Position numbers and translations under genes: made by a program. Of a DNA stretch of 36,712 nucleotides, positions 15,656 to 23,771 are shown in pieces (the stretch's first letter is position 1; the number at the start of each line of letters is the position of its first letter). The notes under the pieces were generated by a model. That model was not told the DNA's origin. It did no database searches and worked only from the letters and a program-made list of their open reading frames with translations. Source of the stretch: a virus; the IMG/VR virus record IMGVR_UViG_3300048589_001254, positions 1 through 36,712 of that record, one strand, 5' to 3'.

Positions 15656-15996
15656 CGCTCAAGCCTCACAGCCCAGGAAAACGGCGTGTCTGTCACCTTG
15701 ATGACCCCATCAAGGAGAATCGAGACGTTCCCCTCGGAGAGCTTTTTCTCCTCGTCTGGCCCATCGAGCACCTTCACAGCATTAAGCCTCACCCGAGGCT
15801 CCCAGCGGGCTATGGCCTCGTGGACGGCCGTAAAGATCGACATCTTGTCGACCCCCTTGCCAAGCAGCTCAAAAAGCCTCGACCCGTAGTCGCGCAGCAT
15901 GACGCGCGAGCCCTTTGGCGTGGTGAGGATGTCCTCAAGGCTTTGGCGAATATGCTCTTCGGGAGAGACTCTCTTTCCCGTGTGGCGCGACATCAT
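15652..15996 (-). CDS. W: Baseplate wedge protein gpW (gp25-like)
   Basis: A 114-residue gpW/gp25 family protein. The conserved core is DILTTPKGSRVMLRDYGSRL followed by FELLGKGVD and an acidic end with the wedge-binding strand VSILLDGVIKV. It joins the sheath's first ring to the baseplate wedge. ATG start overlapping the stop of the 61-codon gene; a second ATG follows immediately. Confidence 0.9.
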   Translation of the reverse strand: MMSRHTGKRVSPEEHIRQSLEDILTTPKGSRVMLRDYGSRLFELLGKGVDKMSIFTAVHEAIARWEPRVRLNAVKVLDGPDEEKKLSEGNVSILLDGVIKVTDTPFSWAVRLER

Positions 15997-16178
15997 CCAA
16001 ACTTCCCCTTCCCGCTGCCAGGGTCGACCTGAACCTCGTTTTTCTCGACGATATAGGCGACAAGCTCGGCGAGCAGATCGGCCAAAAGCGCTGCTTTAGC
16101 CCCCTCGGCGTCGAGCTTGAAGCCAAGGTCTTTCATCTTGGCGAGTATCCTCTCTCTGGCTTCGGCTTCGTTAAGCAT
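15993..16178 (-). CDS. Small baseplate-region protein, 61 residues
   Basis: The ATG at 16178 overlaps the gpV stop by eight bases and the frame ends by overlapping the gpW start, so it is held tightly in the baseplate operon. The product is helical and acidic (LNEAEARERILAKMKDLGFK; KAALLADLLAELVAYIVEK) with a short glycine/lysine tail. P2 has no gene between V and W; small genes in this slot occur in other P2-like tails. Function unknown; a structural or assembly adaptor is plausible. Confidence 0.75.
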   Translation of the reverse strand: MLNEAEARERILAKMKDLGFKLDAEGAKAALLADLLAELVAYIVEKNEVQVDPGSGKGKFG

Positions 16179-16728
16179 GCTTGGCCTTGCAGCGAGCTGA
16201 ACCCTGGGGATGCGGCCCCCCGGTGAAGGCACAGACGGCTTCTGTTGTCACAATCCCGGCGACAGCGTCGGCGCCGCCGAGAGCGACGCTTTCGGCCTCG
16301 ACAACGACCGTCTTGGCCTTAACGACAACGCTTGTCCCGCCTTGGACTTCAAGCCTTGCCCCCTCGGGCAGAACAACCCGCATGGCCTTGGCCTCCTTGT
16401 CGTAGGACACGCTCGTGCCGTCGCTGTAGGTGACGCGGTGGCCGCCTTCTTTGGGCAAGCTCTCGCGCGTCATGACAGAGCCAAGGATCACCCCCTGGGC
16501 GGTGGATCCTCCCGGGAAAAGGCAAAGGACCTGCTCGCCGACCTCAAGCGGCCAGTTCTCTTTGTCGCCCCGCCCGCGCCGCTTCAAAGTCGAAAGCGGC
16601 GGAGTCTCCATGCCGCCTTCGATCAAAACCCGTGCCCTTGCCCCAAAGTCTTCGACGGCGGTGACAACGCCAAAGCTTATGAGACTTGCGAGCTGGCGGC
16701 GCATTTCTGCCATCTCAAAGGGGTTCAT
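16171..16728 (-). CDS. V: Tail spike/baseplate assembly protein gpV
   Basis: From the ATG at 16728 (GGGGAG upstream, ATGA overlap with the preceding gene) this has 185 residues. Residues 1-100 match the gpV OB-fold region (RRQLASLISFGVVTAVEDFG; GARARVLIEGGMETPPLS; GEQVLCLFPGGSTAQGVILG). The rest is a beta-helix-like repeat (RLEVQGGTSVVVKAKTVVVE) ending near FTGGPHPQGS, the apex of the spike. It is the trimeric needle that pierces the outer membrane, again indicating a Gram-negative host. The longer in-frame extension to 16827 has no good start. Confidence 0.88.
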   Translation of the reverse strand: MNPFEMAEMRRQLASLISFGVVTAVEDFGARARVLIEGGMETPPLSTLKRRGRGDKENWPLEVGEQVLCLFPGGSTAQGVILGSVMTRESLPKEGGHRVTYSDGTSVSYDKEAKAMRVVLPEGARLEVQGGTSVVVKAKTVVVEAESVALGGADAVAGIVTTEAVCAFTGGPHPQGSARCKAKHA

Positions 16729-17195
16729 CCTTCTCCCCTCGCCTCGGGAAGCCTTTGTGCCTCGGGATACATGGCCCAGCTGTCCCAGTCGTTGGCGCCA
16801 AGACGCACCACCTGCGCCCATTCGCACGTCCAGACCTCGTAGCCAGCCACGACAAGATCAAAGCGGGCGTCGCTGCAGCGAAGAACCCGCGACGGGTGTG
16901 CGTAGTCAACAAACGTCTGGTTATGGACAGCAAGGGCGATCCTGGCTGCCACGTCGCGGGCTGTCACCTGCTGACGGCCGCGAGCGGGCGGCAACACAGC
17001 CAGGGCCTCCCAGCGCGTTTCAAAGTCCATCTCGCCCGTCATGGGATCGCCCTCAGGCTCAAAGTCGGTCATCTCAAAGAAGATGGCCGGCACCTTCTCG
17101 ATCTTTTTGGTCTCGGGATAGGCGTCATAGACGGGGATCTTAGGAAAAACCCGCCTAAGCTCATCACCAACTTTCTGGTAGATCTCGCCAAACAT
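16725..17195 (-). CDS. Tail terminator-like protein
   Basis: From the ATG at 17195, 156 residues. N-terminus FGEIYQKVGDELRRVFPKIP and text PAIFFEMTDFEPEGDP, DFETRWEALAVLP, TARDVAARIALAVHNQTFV are typical of small tail-end proteins that sit between the gpZ/gpS-like gene and gpV and cap the tail for head joining (P2 gpR or lambda gpU role). Exact family uncertain. It starts four bases after the preceding stop and overlaps gpV by ATGA. The extra upstream frame to 17411 overlaps the gpZ-like gene and is not used. Confidence 0.72.
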   Translation of the reverse strand: MFGEIYQKVGDELRRVFPKIPVYDAYPETKKIEKVPAIFFEMTDFEPEGDPMTGEMDFETRWEALAVLPPARGRQQVTARDVAARIALAVHNQTFVDYAHPSRVLRCSDARFDLVVAGYEVWTCEWAQVVRLGANDWDSWAMYPEAQRLPEARGEG

Positions 17196-17199
17196 GTGT

Positions 17200-17706
17200 C
17201 TACCCGAGAAGGCCTCCGCGGTATTTGACCTCGTGCAGGAGGTTTTTGAGAAAAACCTCCCTAAGGTCGATCCCACCGACTGCCGAGCTGGCGGCCTCGT
17301 GAAGCGCCACTTTCTCGGCGCCAAGCGGGTGGCGCGCTCTTGCGAGACGTCGGTAGACCTTTCTTTCAAGCCGTCCGAGCCTGGCGCGAGCAATAAAGGC
17401 TCCCTCGACAAACCGCCCCTGCCTTGTCGTCACCCCTGTCCCCCCTTGCCTGGCGCCGGCCAAGATCAACGGCAGGTCGTGGGTGATCATCGAGAGCGAG
17501 GCGGAAAGCCCGCGGCCTCTTGTTTTGATTCTCTGCCTCACGGGCCTCACGGGTAGCCTTGCCCCCTCTGCCGTCTCTTTGGCAAGGAGCGCGGCAAAAG
17601 TCCGAATGGTCCTCGAAAGAGCCCGCGCGACGGCCTTCTCGAGTGTCTTTTCAGACATCGAAAGGGCCTCTGCGAGGCCTTCGATTTCCTTTTCGAGACT
17701 GCTCAC
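17200..17706 (-). CDS. Minor tail protein, gpZ-like
   Basis: A 168-residue basic protein resembling lambda gpZ: helical start (LEKAVARALSRTIRTFAALL), basic middle (RLPVRPVRQRIKTRGRG), then the family-like VEGAFIARARLGRLERKVY and RHPLGAEKVALHEAASSA. The lambda protein helps to finish the tail end that meets the head. GTG start overlaps the previous stop (GTGA). It marks the boundary between the lambda-type head genes upstream and the P2-type tail genes downstream. Confidence 0.78.
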   Translation of the reverse strand: MSSLEKEIEGLAEALSMSEKTLEKAVARALSRTIRTFAALLAKETAEGARLPVRPVRQRIKTRGRGLSASLSMITHDLPLILAGARQGGTGVTTRQGRFVEGAFIARARLGRLERKVYRRLARARHPLGAEKVALHEAASSAVGGIDLREVFLKNLLHEVKYRGGLLG

Positions 17707-18044
17707 GAAAAATCCTCGCTCACCTGCGTTTCGATCTCTTCAGCAAGATCAAGGAGACTCATCCCGGTCAGGTCGTCGTGGCAGGCGGCCACCCGGTAGC
17801 GTCTGCCTTCGACGGCAAAGACATCTCCGGCCGCCGCCCCCCCCAGATCATCCGTCAGGCCAAGAAACTGGCTGTTTTCTGCCGAAACGCGCATTGAGCC
17901 GAGATCCTGGTCGAAGAATTTGACGTCAAAGACGCCGGCCACCTTTTTGCCGGCAAGCTTCCCAGTTTCGAACTCCCCCCTGTGGACGAGGCCAGTCCCT
18001 CTAAAAAAAAAGGTAAGGTCGCCCACTCGGAAGGGGTCAGCCAT
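17703..18044 (-). CDS. Head-tail joining protein, gpFII-like (lambda)
   Basis: A 113-residue protein with the position and size of lambda gpFII-type connector proteins: MADPFRVGDLTFFFRGTGLV, FDVKFFDQDLGSMRVSAENS, VEGRRYRVAACHDDLTGMSL. These complete the connector below the portal and form the tail-binding surface. The ATG lies three bases after the capsid stop, which overlaps the TGAGGG ribosome site. Confidence 0.75.
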   Translation of the reverse strand: MADPFRVGDLTFFFRGTGLVHRGEFETGKLAGKKVAGVFDVKFFDQDLGSMRVSAENSQFLGLTDDLGGAAAGDVFAVEGRRYRVAACHDDLTGMSLLDLAEEIETQVSEDFS

Positions 18045-18047
18045 CCC

Positions 18048-19949
18048 TCAACTGTCCCCCCGGCTACGGCCACGCGAGCGGGTGGGCGCCGCAGAGGTCG
18101 GCGTTGGCACCGAGTCGTAGAAGCTGAAGGACTCGGGGTGGCGAACGGCGACGTCGACGTCTTGGAGGACGCGCACCCGCACCGTGCCGGAGGTGCCCTT
18201 CAGATAGGGGTTCACCTGAACGTCGAGGATGCCCCACTCGCCGATTACGAGATCGGCCCAGTTGCCAAAGATGATGGCGCTCTTGCCGCCGCCGCCAAGG
18301 TTGTCGGGGACGATGGTCGATACGTCAGCCGGGTAGCCGTTGACGGTGCCGCGTCCGTTGGCGCCGCTTCCCCAGATGAAGACACTCGAGTTGGAGTTGA
18401 CGAGCGTTGTCTTTAGAAGCCCGGAAACCCGGGGGTTTGTGAGATAGGCAAGCGAGCCGAAGTTGGCGTTGCTTGTGGCGATCGCCGTCTCTAGCGCGAC
18501 GACAGCGGTAAAGTCGAGGCTGGCGTCGAGATTGAGGGCCGACACCCCTTCCGTGAAGAGAAGGCCTTTGGGCTGGTTGTCCTTGCCGCTGCCGGCAATC
18601 GCCGCCAGGTCGATGCCGATGGCCACGGCCGAGGCCAGGTCTTCGCGGATCACCTCTTCGACGTCGATGGAGCTTTGGAGGATGAGACGCCGCGAGATGT
18701 CGGTAAAGGCACCAACCGACTTGGGCGAGAGCGGCACCTGGTCGGTCGTAAAGGGCTGCTCCTCGACGTCCTTGGTCTCGGCCACCCAGAAGGCTTTGGC
18801 GCCGCCTGCCATCCTCGGCAAGGTGACGTTGCCGTCGAGACCCGAGAGGATCTTGGCTCCGAGCTGGCGGATGATCAGCTTGGCGCGCAGGGCCTCAATG
18901 AAGCTTCCCGGCGGGATATTGGTGGCAACCAGCGAGCCGGCCGACCCCCCCGCGGTGGTCGTCTCAAAGCGCGAGGCAAAAATCACGTCTGACGGCACAA
19001 GAAAGCCGCTGGTCTGGCGCTTGAACTTAGAAGCCGCGGCCTCCGACACCTCGCGCTCAAACTCGGCCCCCCGCCAGTCGTTGTTGAGGGCAGCGCGCAT
19101 GGCCTTGAGGAAGGAAAACTTCTTGGCTTCATCCCTAGAGAGGCCGATGTTCTCGCGCGCCGAGGTCGGCGCCGCCGGCGGCACCTCGGGGCGTGACTCC
19201 ATCGAGACGAGAAGCTTTCTTGAGAACTCGTCGACCGAAAGGCCTTCGACGAGCGCGGCCCGCGCTAGCTCGGGCTTTTGAAACCTGTCGCCGAGCGAAA
19301 TGATCTCGAGCGCCCTTTTGCGCTCATCCTCGGCGGTTCTTTCGACTGGCACAGCTTCCTCCCTTGTGGGCAGAGCAGCTTCCTCGTCGAAGCCGCCTGG
19401 GGTGAGATTGATGTCTTCAAAGTGACTGCCCCGGCCGACCCCGACCGACGGGTCTGCCGGCACGGCCTCAAGCGAGATCTCCAGCGGCTCCCAGTCGGTC
19501 ACCCGGTAGGTGTCGGGGCCGTCCGTCTTCTGCTCCTCGAGCTTGAGCTCGTGGTAGCGGTAGGAGACCGACACGTTGCCTTTGATGCCGTCTTTGACGT
19601 CCTGGAAGGCTTCCTCGCCGAGCTGGTTTCTCGAAAATTTGACCAGCGCCTTGCCGCGGCGCCCCTCGACGGTGGCCTCCAGCACGACTCCGATCTGCTG
19701 GTTTCGGTCGTGGTTTAGGAGAAAGGCCCCGCCGCGATTGATCCTCGAAAGGCGCACCGCTCCCGCCCCGTGATCGAGGATCTCTTTGCCAAACCAGCGG
19801 TCAACGGGTGCTTCCGACGAAAACGTGAGGACCACCGTTCGGGCCTCTTCGTTGATCTCGCCCGAGGCAAGCTGCGAGAGCTTATGAGAGATACTGCTCG
19901 CTTGACTCAGGAGTCTCTGCCGGATCTTCTGCTCCGGGATCTTCTTCAC
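18048..19949 (-). CDS. HK97-type prohead protease fused to major capsid protein
   Basis: Using the GTG at 19949 (GGAGAGG upstream) the product has 633 residues. Residues about 35-180 are the protease: GGAFLLNHDRNQQIG gives the catalytic histidine (His80) and GIKGNVSVSYRYHE the catalytic serine. A glutamate-rich linker (about 185-270) is the likely scaffold. From about 280 onward the HK97-fold capsid follows: RQTSGFLVPSDVI, ISRRLILQSSIDVEEVIRED, AIGIDLAAIAGSGKDNQPKG and a typical C-terminus. HK97 encodes these as two genes; the fusion would deliver one protease per shell subunit, so processing must cut between them. A TTG four codons upstream is the alternative start. The first 68 bases overlap the portal's end. 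Confidence 0.9.
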   Translation of the reverse strand: MKKIPEQKIRQRLLSQASSISHKLSQLASGEINEEARTVVLTFSSEAPVDRWFGKEILDHGAGAVRLSRINRGGAFLLNHDRNQQIGVVLEATVEGRRGKALVKFSRNQLGEEAFQDVKDGIKGNVSVSYRYHELKLEEQKTDGPDTYRVTDWEPLEISLEAVPADPSVGVGRGSHFEDINLTPGGFDEEAALPTREEAVPVERTAEDERKRALEIISLGDRFQKPELARAALVEGLSVDEFSRKLLVSMESRPEVPPAAPTSARENIGLSRDEAKKFSFLKAMRAALNNDWRGAEFEREVSEAAASKFKRQTSGFLVPSDVIFASRFETTTAGGSAGSLVATNIPPGSFIEALRAKLIIRQLGAKILSGLDGNVTLPRMAGGAKAFWVAETKDVEEQPFTTDQVPLSPKSVGAFTDISRRLILQSSIDVEEVIREDLASAVAIGIDLAAIAGSGKDNQPKGLLFTEGVSALNLDASLDFTAVVALETAIATSNANFGSLAYLTNPRVSGLLKTTLVNSNSSVFIWGSGANGRGTVNGYPADVSTIVPDNLGGGGKSAIIFGNWADLVIGEWGILDVQVNPYLKGTSGTVRVRVLQDVDVAVRHPESFSFYDSVPTPTSAAPTRSRGRSRGDS

Positions 19950-21363
19950 TGTCCTCTCCAAAGCTCAGGCCGAATTTTTCGGCCTTGGCCTTCTCGGCAA
20001 CGATTTCTGAAAAGACGTCCTCAACCGACCGGCCCTGCTCGGAGATGATCTCGGTGCGCGATTTGAGCCCGGCCTGGAGGGCAAGGATGTTGGCCTTTGT
20101 GTCTTTGAGCGGGTCGACCCATGCCCAGCGTCTGGCAACAAATTGCGGCGTGTCGAAGCGGTCCATGTTGATGGTTGTAATTTTTGTAAATTTCTTGGAA
20201 AGAACGGCTCCTGTCAACCACTTGCGGTAGACAGTCTCGCACAGGTTTTCGACGAGCCAGTTTTGCAGGCAGACGTAGTGGTCCCTTTCTTCGAGAAGGC
20301 TCGAGCGAAGCGACGAGTAGCTGACGCTTTCGACGTCGTTGGCCAGCGAGTTGTAGGAGATGCCAAGGCCTGCCGAGATGCCTCTCAGACAGGCTTTGAC
20401 GAAGGGGCCGAAGTTTCCAGCCGGGTGCTCGGGGTCCCAGGTTTGAAACTCAACCCCCTCGGGCAAAATCTCGAAGCTTCCCGGCTCGGCTCTGGTGATG
20501 ACGTTGCCGTCCTCGTCAGACTTGAGGTCATCTCCAGCATAGGGAGAGCCGCCGGTCTGCTTGAAAAAACCCATCTTGGAGCTGGCGACCCGGGCAGCCA
20601 CCAGCTCGGCCTCCTCGTAGCCGCCAAGCATCTTAAGGCGACTCATGGCCGTGTGGATCCACGGCACCCCGCGGGTTTGCTGGGGCATGTCCTGCATGAA
20701 GACGTGCAGGATCTCGTCGGCTCCAATGCGGCGGTAGTGCTTGCCGGCGACAGTCTCGCCCTTTTCCCGGTCGCTGGTCTTGAAGTAGTAGGCCGTCGGC
20801 TTTCCCCACTCGTCGAGCTCGACTCCCATCGAGATGAGGCGTGTCCCCTTGCTGTCGGAAAGCGTCTCGTCGAGAAGAGCCGGGTCTAGCACCTGCAGCG
20901 CCATGCCGTAGGGGTAGCGCTCGCCGTAGACAAAGCGCACGAGAGCCTCGCCGTCGCGCGCCACCCCTTGAAGCACAAGCCTCTGCACGTCGCGCCAGGA
21001 AAGCCGTCCTGTGACGTCGCAGGCCCCCTTTTTGCCCCAGCGGCGAAACTGCTCTTCGATCTCGTCGTTCACCTGGTGGTCGATTTCGCCCTGCACCTTG
21101 AAGGCGCACCTGAGCTGAATGCCCTTTGGCCCGACGACATGCGTGTTGAGCAGCGCCAGAAAGCGCTTCACGTAGTCGTTGTTTTGGGCCAAATCCCTGG
21201 AGCGAGATCTGAGCCTGGCGAGTGAGGCGAGAATGTCCTTGTCGTAGGGGGCGTCTGACCCCCAACCCGACTGAAGGCGCGAGGTCTTGGCGCCGTCAAA
21301 CCCCCGTCTTGCTGCCTTTTCCTTGCGTGTGCGGCCGAGAAACACCCTGGCAAACCAGCCCAC
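19882..21363 (-). CDS. Portal protein, lambda gpB-type
   Basis: A 493-residue lambda-family portal. Text: YDKDILASLARLRSRSRDLA, FLALLNTHVVGPKGIQLRCA, GEALVRFVYGERYPYGMALQ, FMQDMPQQTRGVPWIHTAMS and GISYNSLANDVESVSYSSLR, the last a strong family hallmark. It forms the dodecameric DNA gate of the head. GTG start just after the small gpW-like gene. The C-terminal acidic tail (GEDSEEDPGAEDPAETPESS) is disordered and overlaps the capsid gene start. Confidence 0.94.
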   Translation of the reverse strand: MGWFARVFLGRTRKEKAARRGFDGAKTSRLQSGWGSDAPYDKDILASLARLRSRSRDLAQNNDYVKRFLALLNTHVVGPKGIQLRCAFKVQGEIDHQVNDEIEEQFRRWGKKGACDVTGRLSWRDVQRLVLQGVARDGEALVRFVYGERYPYGMALQVLDPALLDETLSDSKGTRLISMGVELDEWGKPTAYYFKTSDREKGETVAGKHYRRIGADEILHVFMQDMPQQTRGVPWIHTAMSRLKMLGGYEEAELVAARVASSKMGFFKQTGGSPYAGDDLKSDEDGNVITRAEPGSFEILPEGVEFQTWDPEHPAGNFGPFVKACLRGISAGLGISYNSLANDVESVSYSSLRSSLLEERDHYVCLQNWLVENLCETVYRKWLTGAVLSKKFTKITTINMDRFDTPQFVARRWAWVDPLKDTKANILALQAGLKSRTEIISEQGRSVEDVFSEIVAEKAKAEKFGLSFGEDSEEDPGAEDPAETPESSEQYLS

Positions 21364-21366
21364 GCT

Positions 21367-21624
21367 TTAAAACCTCACAAGGACTTGCCGGGCAGCCGGC
21401 ATCTCGCCGCGCCTCAGCCGAGCCTCGAGCCGGGTGATCTCTTTTTGGTAGTAGTCGCGAGTTTTAAGAAGCTCTGTGAGCGGGATCTTGTCGAGCCGAC
21501 GCTTGCCGAGATTGGTCTGAATCTCAAACGAGTCGACGTCGGCGTTGACTCGCCCTGCGACCGCCTCGTCGATAGCTCGGTAGATGGCTTTCGCCTTCTC
21601 AAGCTCTGCTTTGACCTCTTCCAT
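21367..21624 (-). CDS. Head completion protein, gpW-like (lambda)
   Basis: This 85-residue protein lies between terminase and portal, the lambda W position. Helical N-terminus (EEVKAELEKAKAIYRAIDE), then a strand pair (VDSFEIQTNLGKRRLDKIPL) and a final helix (RDYYQKEITRLEARLRRG), which fits the lambda gpW/Phage head-tail joining fold. It would close the portal after packaging. ATG start, six bases after the terminase stop. Confidence 0.75.
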   Translation of the reverse strand: MEEVKAELEKAKAIYRAIDEAVAGRVNADVDSFEIQTNLGKRRLDKIPLTELLKTRDYYQKEITRLEARLRRGEMPAARQVLVRF

Positions 21625-21630
21625 GAGGAC

Positions 21631-23475
21631 TTAGTTTCTCCAAGCGTTAACAAAGCCGCCGTTGTCGCGGCTTTTGCGAGAAGGCGCTGCTGGCCTCTCT
21701 TCCTCGATGCCGTCGCGAAGCCGCTCCATCTTGGCTGTGATCTGGCGAAAGAGCGGATTCAAAATGACAGCAGCTGCGTGCGCATAGACGGCCGTGTCGA
21801 GCGCTTCGTTTCTCCTGTGACGCGGCAGCTCCCACACCTTGATGGGGTGACCGTTCTGGTAGTGGATCTTCACTCGTTCGGATGTAAGTTGTTTAAAGTA
21901 TTCACCAGAAAGCGCTATGGGTAGATGTACGTAGCCGGGGCCTGGCTCAGTGATTTTGAGGCGCTGGTAGAGGAGCGTTTTGCCCTCGTCGACGCCAAGC
22001 GGATAGAGAAGCATCTCGCGCCCATCCTCGGGGCTCTTGCGCCGTGTCGGCGGTCCGACAACCGGCCTACCTGTCCCCCGCACACCTTTGACGGCAAACA
22101 CCCTCTGGCCGGCCTTACCGCGCACGTAGTCGTAGACAAGCTTCGTGTTGTCGCCTGTGTCGACGGCTGTTGAGACGATCCTGACGGGAAAGCCCCACTC
22201 GTGGCGAAACTCCTTTGACCTAAGCTCGTCGAGCGCAGCCCACGGCGCCTCGGTCGCGACGTCACCCCAAAGGACGTGGTAGCTGATGACCCACGCCTCC
22301 CAGTCTTCGCCGTAGCCAACGACTTGGGCTTCCAGGCGGTCGTCTTGGACGTCGACTCCAAGGACAAGCACCCTCACGCCAGCAGGCACCTCGGCCTCGT
22401 AAGCCTCAGCTCTGGCCTCGAGGATGTTGGAGGCAACCGAGTCGACCTCCTCCTCGTAGGGCTCGCCAAGGAAGGTGTTGTACCAAACCTTGAGCTTCTC
22501 GGTGTCGCGCTGGGCTGCCACGTACTCGGCGGCAGTCTCGCCAAAGGACACCCACGGCGAGTAGAGGGCCGAGACGTGAAAGCCAAGCGTCGCTCCCTTC
22601 TTCTCGGGGTCAAGACAGCGCCAGCGGCCCCCCTTGAGGGCTTTGAGCTTGTGGCCGTCAAAGATCGAGGCGGCGCAGAGCTGGCAGCGGTAGTAGGCCT
22701 GCTCGGGCCTCCCGTCAGGCCAGACGACCCCCTCCCATTCGAGCGAAATAAATTCCTGGCAGTGCGGGCAGGCGATCTCGAAGACGTGGCGTTTGGAAGC
22801 CTCGTAGAGGCGATGAATCTTGGACGTCCTCAGGTCTCTTGACGGTGAGCTGGTCGCGATAAACTTGCGGTTGTAGAAGGTCGACGACCTCTTCCTCGCA
22901 AGATCGAGCGGATTTCCCTCCGAGCCTGCCGAGTCGGGCATCCGGTCGACCTCGTCGGCGTAGACGATGCGAATCGGCCGTGACGAAAGCGAGGCGGGCG
23001 AGTTGGCCCCGGCCAGCGAGATGTGACCGCCGGCAAAACGCTTGTGCAGCATGGTGTTGGAGCTGTCCTTGGCCTTTGGATCCTCGACAATCCGAGACAG
23101 GACGTCTGAGTCGCGGATCATGGTGGCCAGGCGGTCCTTGCTCCAGATCTCGGCCAGCTCAAGGGTTGGCAGTAGCACCAGCTGGGGGCTTGGCTCCTGA
23201 TGCGTGTAGTAGCCGATGCAGTTGAGGATAAACTCAGTCTTTCCGACCTGGGCGGCCGCCTTGACGACGACCTCTTTGACGTGTGGGGCCTTGACGGCCT
23301 CCATGATGCCTCTCAGATATGGCACTGCCTCTGTCCGCCAGCGACCTGGCGCCGCCGTCGCCTCGCCCGAGAGCACGCGGTAGCGCTCGGCCCAATCGGA
23401 GATGGAGAGCCTTGGCGGCGGGGCAAAGGCCTGCTGAGCAGCAGCGAGCAGCTCCTTTCTCGCCTCCCCTTTCAA
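21631..23475 (-). CDS. Terminase large subunit, lambda gpA-type
   Basis: A 614-residue packaging motor of the GpA family (lambda gpA is 641). The ATPase has Walker A AAAQVGKTE (73-81) and Walker B IVYADEVDR (170-178); a zinc-binding pair ACPHC ... RCQLC lies around residue 240-270; the nuclease domain follows with LVLGVDVQDDRLE and STAVDTGDNT, giving the metal-binding aspartates. It cuts and pumps DNA into the prohead, implying cos-type packaging by analogy with lambda. TTG start with GGGGAG upstream, overlapping the small subunit stop. Confidence 0.94.
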   Translation of the reverse strand: MKGEARKELLAAAQQAFAPPPRLSISDWAERYRVLSGEATAAPGRWRTEAVPYLRGIMEAVKAPHVKEVVVKAAAQVGKTEFILNCIGYYTHQEPSPQLVLLPTLELAEIWSKDRLATMIRDSDVLSRIVEDPKAKDSSNTMLHKRFAGGHISLAGANSPASLSSRPIRIVYADEVDRMPDSAGSEGNPLDLARKRSSTFYNRKFIATSSPSRDLRTSKIHRLYEASKRHVFEIACPHCQEFISLEWEGVVWPDGRPEQAYYRCQLCAASIFDGHKLKALKGGRWRCLDPEKKGATLGFHVSALYSPWVSFGETAAEYVAAQRDTEKLKVWYNTFLGEPYEEEVDSVASNILEARAEAYEAEVPAGVRVLVLGVDVQDDRLEAQVVGYGEDWEAWVISYHVLWGDVATEAPWAALDELRSKEFRHEWGFPVRIVSTAVDTGDNTKLVYDYVRGKAGQRVFAVKGVRGTGRPVVGPPTRRKSPEDGREMLLYPLGVDEGKTLLYQRLKITEPGPGYVHLPIALSGEYFKQLTSERVKIHYQNGHPIKVWELPRHRRNEALDTAVYAHAAAVILNPLFRQITAKMERLRDGIEEERPAAPSRKSRDNGGFVNAWRN

Positions 23476-23771
23476 AAGACTTCTCCCCGGGAAAGCTCAG
23501 AGAGGGCGTCGTCGATGGCCCGCTCGATCAGCTCTTGGACCTCTGCCGGCTCGCCAAGCAGCGCTGCCGTCGGTGCCACAGCCGCCGGGATGGCAAGCAG
23601 CCGAGCCTTGGCGGCCAGGGTCACGCTGGCCCAGAGCCTTTTCACCTCGTCGACCGGGACGAGCTGCCGCTCACGCTCTCTTAGCTCGAGCTCGAGCTTG
23701 TCGGCTCTGACCTTGGTGAGCCTCACCTGTTCCTGCGTCAGCTCGTCATCAGCGGCTTCGCCCTTTTTCAA
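23472..23771 (-). CDS. Terminase small subunit, Nu1-like, short
   Basis: A 99-residue protein directly upstream of the large subunit. LTQEQVRLTKVRADKLELEL, RERERQLVPVDEVKRLWASV, LAAKARLLAIPAAVAP is the oligomerisation and gpA-binding region of Nu1-like proteins. Lambda gpNu1 has 181 residues with an N-terminal winged helix for cos recognition; that domain is absent here. The TTG start overlaps the recombinase stop (TTGA), so the two are translationally coupled. DNA recognition may be provided by another protein. Confidence 0.78.
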   Translation of the reverse strand: MKKGEAADDELTQEQVRLTKVRADKLELELRERERQLVPVDEVKRLWASVTLAAKARLLAIPAAVAPTAALLGEPAEVQELIERAIDDALSELSRGEVF

